The notes under the pieces: model-generated
What the model saw: the letters and a program-made list of their open reading frames with translations, nothing else
Databases searched by the model: none
Told to the model about the DNA's origin: nothing
Shown here: positions 6,351 to 9,863 of the stretch, piece by piece
How the letters are laid out: the number at the start of each line of letters is the position of its first letter
How positions within the stretch are numbered: the first letter of the stretch is position 1
Origin: Betaproteobacteria bacterium
GTDB taxonomy: Bacteria > Pseudomonadota > Gammaproteobacteria > Tethybacterales > Tethybacteraceae
Length of the DNA: 9,863 nt
Direction of reading: 5' to 3'
Assembly: GCA_026710225.1 (NCBI GenBank)
Contig: JAPORI010000148.1
Span: 1-9,863, forward strand
Made by a program: the position numbers and the translations under genes

Positions 6351-7310
6351 GTGAATACGGTCATTTTCGGAGGCAGCGGATTCGTCGGCAGCCGTCTTGC
6401 TCGGCTGCTGGTTGAAGCCGGCGGCCATGTAACCATCCCAACCCGGGATCGGGAGCGGGCCAAGCGCAACCTGATCGTCTTGCCCAACACCGATCTGGTT
6501 GGCTGCGATCCGACCAATGCCCGCTCGGTTGAGACTCTGTGCAACAACGCTGATGTGGTGATCAATCTGCTCGGGGTGCTGCACGAGACTTCCAATGCAT
6601 CCTTCGAGAAGATTCATGTCGATTGCGTGCGGCTCATTAGCGACGCCGCCTCGCGCAGCGGCCGGGTCCGGCACCTGCTGCATGTCAGCGCCATCAACGC
6701 CACCCCCGGCGCCCCGAGCAAGTATCTACGCAGCAAGGGCAAGGGCGAGGCGCTGATTAGCAAGTTGCGCCGGCCGAACTGGACGATTATCAGGCCGTCG
6801 CTGCTGTTCGGGGAGGGCAGCGATTTCTGTGCGCTGGTGCGCTGGCAGATCGATCGGCTGCCGGTGCTGGCGCTGCCGTGCGCCGCGGCCCGGTTTCAGC
6901 CGCTGCATGTTGACGATCTGGCCCGGATGATTGCCGGGTGCATATTCGATCCGCAGGTCTACGGCAAGGCGCTGCTCGCCGGCGGTCCCGACAAGCTCAG
7001 TTTGCGCGAGATTTACGATGCTTTCCAGGCCGTCGCCGGCCGCAAGCGAGTGATTGTTCCGCTGCCGCCGTCGCTGTCCGGATTGATGGCTGGATGCATG
7101 GAACTGGTGCCGTTCCTGCCGCCGTTGCTCACCCGCGACAATGTCGCTTCGATGTCGCTGCCGAAGGTGTGCGAGGCCGGCAACGGCGCCGAGCGCATCG
7201 ACGGCCAACTGATATCGCTGGCCGATTTCCTCGCCGCGACCCGCCTGCGGCAGGATAGTGCCCGAGCTCTTGAATACCGGCGGTTCAGACACGGCGCCAG
7301 GCGCGGCTGA
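6351..7310 (+). CDS. NAD(P)-binding SDR protein, complex I NDUFA9 subunit family
   Basis: Atypical short-chain dehydrogenase/reductase of the NDUFA9-like group. The Rossmann nucleotide-binding motif GGSGFVG lies at residues 7-13, right after the first beta strand. A YxxxK pair (Y125, K129) follows the strand HLLHVSAIN, and TIIRPSLLFGEG is the family block downstream. Length is 319 residues, normal for bacterial members. The eukaryotic relative is an accessory subunit of respiratory complex I; bacterial members have no established substrate, and no complex I gene lies nearby, so a role in NADH dehydrogenase is not implied. GTG 6351 is chosen because it places the first beta strand at the N-terminus; the frame is open well upstream, but that part overlaps metG and is not family-like. 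No Shine-Dalgarno. The gene lies 21 bp before cca, an arrangement I recall from betaproteobacteria. Confidence 0.9.
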   Translation: MNTVIFGGSGFVGSRLARLLVEAGGHVTIPTRDRERAKRNLIVLPNTDLVGCDPTNARSVETLCNNADVVINLLGVLHETSNASFEKIHVDCVRLISDAASRSGRVRHLLHVSAINATPGAPSKYLRSKGKGEALISKLRRPNWTIIRPSLLFGEGSDFCALVRWQIDRLPVLALPCAAARFQPLHVDDLARMIAGCIFDPQVYGKALLAGGPDKLSLREIYDAFQAVAGRKRVIVPLPPSLSGLMAGCMELVPFLPPLLTRDNVASMSLPKVCEAGNGAERIDGQLISLADFLAATRLRQDSARALEYRRFRHGARRG

Positions 7311-7331
7311 GCAAAAGCCCCCGGGCCGCCC

Positions 7332-8552
7332 GTGAAGACATATCTGGTTGGTGGTGCGGTGCGCAACGCACTGCTAGGGCGGCCGGTGCGGGAGAAAGAC
7401 TATGTGGTGGTCGGTTCTAATGCCGAACAGATGGCCGAACTCGGCTTCAAGCCGGTCGGCAGCGACTTCCCGGTCTTTTTGCACCCGGAAACCCGCGAGG
7501 AGTACGCGCTGGCCCGCACCGAAAGAAAGAGCGGCACCGGCTACAAGGGTTTCGTATTTCACGCCGCCGCCGACGTCACCCTCGAGCAGGACCTGCTGCG
7601 GCGCGACTTCACCATCAACGCGATCGCCCAGGACCTGGAAACCGGTCGTCTGCACGATTATCACGGCGGTCGCCGCGACTGCGCTGCGCATGTGCTGCGC
7701 CACGTATCGGATGCATTCAGCGAGGACCCGCTGCGGGTGCTCAGGGGGGCGCGCTTTGCCTCCGATTTGTATCTTAACGTTGCACCGGCAACCGAGGAGA
7801 TGATCCGGGCAACGGTGGCAGCAGGTGAACTGGCTGATCTTGGCGGCGAGCGAATCTATCGCGAACTTTGCCGCGGCCTGATGGGCGCCCGGCCGCAGTT
7901 TTACATATCCTTGCTGCGCCGCTGGGGGGCGCTGCGGGAAGTGTTGCCGGAAGTCGATGCCCTGTTCGGGGTTAGCCAGTCACCGAAATCACATCCGGAA
8001 GGCTGTGCCGGAGTGCACACCTTGCTGGTGCTTGGCGCTGCCGCCGACAATTTCTGGGGCTTGCCGGTGCGGCTGGCGGCGCTGTTGCACGATGTCGGCA
8101 AGGCGCTTACCGCCGCACAGCATCTGCCTTCGCACCCGGGCCACGAGGAAAGCGGTGCCAGACTGGTTGCCCAGATATGCCGGCGCTTGAAGGTGCCGAG
8201 AAAGATTCGCCAGTCGCTGCTGGCGGCAACCGCCGAGCACGGATTGATCCACGGCTTTGCCGATTTGAATGCCGAGCAGATCCTGGCACTGTTCGTGCGC
8301 ATCGGCGCGTTGCGCGAGCAAGACAGCGCCGAGTGCCTGCTTGCTCTGGCCAGTTGCGATCACGCTAGCCATCCGCAGCGCAGCAGCTGGCAACTGCATC
8401 CGTCCTGGCACGATTTCTACCGGCTGCTTGCTGCCGCCGGCTCGATTGACGGCAAGGCGGTTGCCGAATCGGCGGATAATCCGGCCGCTGCGGTGCGTGA
8501 GGCTCGGCTCAAGGCGATTGAGGATGGACGCAGTTTGTTGTCCTCAGTTTAA
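7332..8552 (+). CDS. cca: Multifunctional CCA-adding enzyme (tRNA nucleotidyltransferase with HD domain)
   Basis: Builds and repairs the 3'-CCA end of tRNAs without a template. The class II nucleotidyltransferase head and neck occupy about 1-200 and an HD phosphohydrolase domain about 220-340, as in E. coli Cca. Motifs: VGGAVRNALLG (6-16), DFPVFLHPET (45-54), EEYALARTERKSG (56-68), RRDFTIN (90-96), EDPLRVLRGARF (131-142), and the HD pair H253-D254 in LLHDVGK. Length of 406 is normal. Two motif-A positions differ from E. coli: N12 for Asp in the VRD element, and E21-x-D23 in place of the metal-binding D21-x-D23. Glu may still bind metal, so activity is probable. The start is GTG 7332, which gives the standard MKTYLVGG N-terminus, 21 nt after the previous stop and without a Shine-Dalgarno. 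The 57-bp spacer to the convergent ATPase gene has no clear terminator, only a TTGCGCAA palindrome. Confidence 0.96.
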   Translation: MKTYLVGGAVRNALLGRPVREKDYVVVGSNAEQMAELGFKPVGSDFPVFLHPETREEYALARTERKSGTGYKGFVFHAAADVTLEQDLLRRDFTINAIAQDLETGRLHDYHGGRRDCAAHVLRHVSDAFSEDPLRVLRGARFASDLYLNVAPATEEMIRATVAAGELADLGGERIYRELCRGLMGARPQFYISLLRRWGALREVLPEVDALFGVSQSPKSHPEGCAGVHTLLVLGAAADNFWGLPVRLAALLHDVGKALTAAQHLPSHPGHEESGARLVAQICRRLKVPRKIRQSLLAATAEHGLIHGFADLNAEQILALFVRIGALREQDSAECLLALASCDHASHPQRSSWQLHPSWHDFYRLLAAAGSIDGKAVAESADNPAAAVREARLKAIEDGRSLLSSV

Positions 8553-8609
8553 TCGAGCTGGGCACCAAGTGCGGCAATTTTGTGCGTCCATTTGCGCAAG
8601 AAGGTTCAA

Positions 8610-9863
8610 CTAACTCCACAGAATGCTCGCTGGCAGAGCGCATATTCCGTCTGCAAAGTTAATCTTGACGCCGCCCATGTAGAACACCACGCTTGCCGCT
8701 ATCTTGCCGCGGGCGAACTTCTGCCGGGCAAACCAGCGCAGGTGGCGCAGATCATTGTCGTCAACTCTGGTCGATGCCTTGATCTCAACAAGCACCAGCC
8801 GGTCGCCGGCTTCGATTATCAGATCAATTTCCCTGCCGCGCTGATCGCGCCAGTGATAAAAGCCGTAGTCGGCACCCTGATTCAGCGCTGACTTGCGCAA
8901 CTCACCGACCACGAAGCTTTCGAAAAGTCCGCCCAGAGCCTGCGCATTTGCATCCGGATCGAAACTGTTCGGACCCAGCCGCCTGATTGCTGCGGCCATG
9001 CCGGTGTCGGCAAAGTGGTATTTGGCGTTTTTGATCGTGCGCCGGGAATCCTGATGCATCCAGGCATCCAGACGCCAGACGATTGACATTCTTGCCAGCG
9101 CCTCCAGATAGTCGGTGACCGTTTCCTGACCCAGGCCAAGATCGGAACCCACCGCCGTCTTGTTTAGTTCCCGGCCGGTGCTTTCAGCAAGGACTTTGAT
9201 CAACTGCTTGAAGGAAGCTGCCTTGCGAATCCTGAGCACATCCGCTACATCCCGATCGGCGATCCGGTTCATGTAGTTGACATGCCATTTGCGTGCCTGA
9301 GCAAGCGGCAGAGTGACTGCTGGCGGGAAACCGCCGCGCAGCACCAGTTGCACATACTGGGCGCGGCTCAACTCCTCGGCTTTGGGTAGCTGATTCGGAT
9401 CAGTCTGGCCGGCCTCAGCCCAGGCAAGGAAACGGCCAACCTCCCGGCTTGTGATCTCGGCAACGCTCAAGGGCAGCAGATTGACACTCATCGCCCGGCC
9501 GGCCAGCGAGTCAGCCACATCCAGCATCGCCAGCAGGTTGGCGGAACCGGCAAGAATGAACTGGCCGGCAACATCCTGCTCATCAACGATGCGCTTGATG
9601 GCAAGCACCATGTTCTTGCATCGTTGCGCCTCGTCGATGATCAGCGGCCCGGCAGCGTTGCGCAAGATGCCTTGCAGATGTCCGTATGGGTCCTGTTGCA
9701 GGGCCAGCCGCACCTCTTCGTTGTCCAGAGTCAGGTAGCGCTCTGGCTCAAAAAGACTGCGCAGCAGGGTGGTTTTGCCGACCTGCCTGGGCCCTACCAG
9801 ATGGACAACCTTGGCGAAAGTCAACAGTTGCCTGATTTCTTCGGCCGCATGTCTGGCCAGCAG
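8610..9863 (-). CDS. AAA ATPase with DUF4143 domain (COG1373 type), 5' end cut by window edge
   Basis: A second member of the same family as the gene at 1543-2790. The frame stays open to the window edge, adding 13 codons (LLARHAAEEIRQL) before the TTG at 9824, so the true start lies a few codons outside. Counted from the TTG codon at 9824: Walker A GPRQVGKTT at 11-19, Walker B IIDEAQ at 62-67, LAGS at 91-94, SLAGR at 106-110, and RGGFP at 163-167. A winged-helix-like part with GQETVTDYLEAL lies near 232-243, and the candidate nuclease-like residues are E302, D334 and E347-I-K349. Gene-level function is unknown. It differs from the first ATPase through most of its length beyond the motifs, so the two are old paralogues or separate acquisitions, not a recent duplication. 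Convergent with cca. Confidence 0.87.
   Translation of the reverse strand: MLARHAAEEIRQLLTFAKVVHLVGPRQVGKTTLLRSLFEPERYLTLDNEEVRLALQQDPYGHLQGILRNAAGPLIIDEAQRCKNMVLAIKRIVDEQDVAGQFILAGSANLLAMLDVADSLAGRAMSVNLLPLSVAEITSREVGRFLAWAEAGQTDPNQLPKAEELSRAQYVQLVLRGGFPPAVTLPLAQARKWHVNYMNRIADRDVADVLRIRKAASFKQLIKVLAESTGRELNKTAVGSDLGLGQETVTDYLEALARMSIVWRLDAWMHQDSRRTIKNAKYHFADTGMAAAIRRLGPNSFDPDANAQALGGLFESFVVGELRKSALNQGADYGFYHWRDQRGREIDLIIEAGDRLVLVEIKASTRVDDNDLRHLRWFARQKFARGKIAASVVFYMGGVKINFADGICALPASILWS

Noticed and set aside
5570..6595. Long minus-strand ORF (341 codons) across the end of metG and the start of the NDUFA9-like gene
   Set aside because: It lies antisense to two well-supported genes, resembles no protein family, and is explained by GC-rich codon bias. 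The same holds for minus-strand frames at 4217-4876 and 4934-5533 inside metG.
8592..8599. TTGCGCAA palindrome after cca
   Set aside because: Eight bases with no loop or T-tract; expected by chance and not a terminator.

Overview
The window looks like core chromosome of a GC-rich proteobacterium (about 60 % G+C by eye), most likely a betaproteobacterium. The evidence is the gene content (TldE/PmbA, UppP, Dcd, MetRS, a complex-I NDUFA9-like SDR protein followed directly by a bacterial-type multifunctional Cca) and how closely the proteins follow Escherichia/Burkholderia/Pseudomonas-type sequences. The class assignment is inference; there is no rRNA here to test it.

Layout, left to right: pmbA (+; its start is at the window edge), then an AT-rich gap of about 170 bp holding short inverted repeats and a run of degenerate 22-bp tandem repeats. 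Next comes a COG1373-type AAA ATPase with a DUF4143 domain (+). It converges on a two-gene unit on the minus strand, dcd-uppP. A roughly 100-bp divergent promoter region separates dcd from metG (+). Then follow the NDUFA9-like gene (+) and cca (+), about 20 bp apart. On the right edge a second, clearly different COG1373/DUF4143 ATPase on the minus strand converges on cca and runs off the window.

Most genes are housekeeping: TldD/TldE proteolysis, undecaprenyl phosphate recycling, dUTP/dTTP supply, Met-tRNA charging and tRNA 3'-CCA synthesis. The less ordinary parts are the two ATPase genes and the signals around gene starts. None of the assessable starts has a recognisable Shine-Dalgarno sequence, and four of the seven complete genes use TTG or GTG with good support. 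For three genes a good -10 hexamer lies only 9-12 nt before the start, implying very short 5' leaders. metG starts at a TTG that overlaps the stop of a possible 13-codon leader ORF.

The best candidate for something undescribed is the 22-bp periodic repeat array (1444-1531) just upstream of the first ATPase gene. Its last unit overlaps an extended -10 promoter. I read it as a phased operator or leader element; this is inference from sequence only. I found no CRISPR array, IS element, tRNA or rRNA.
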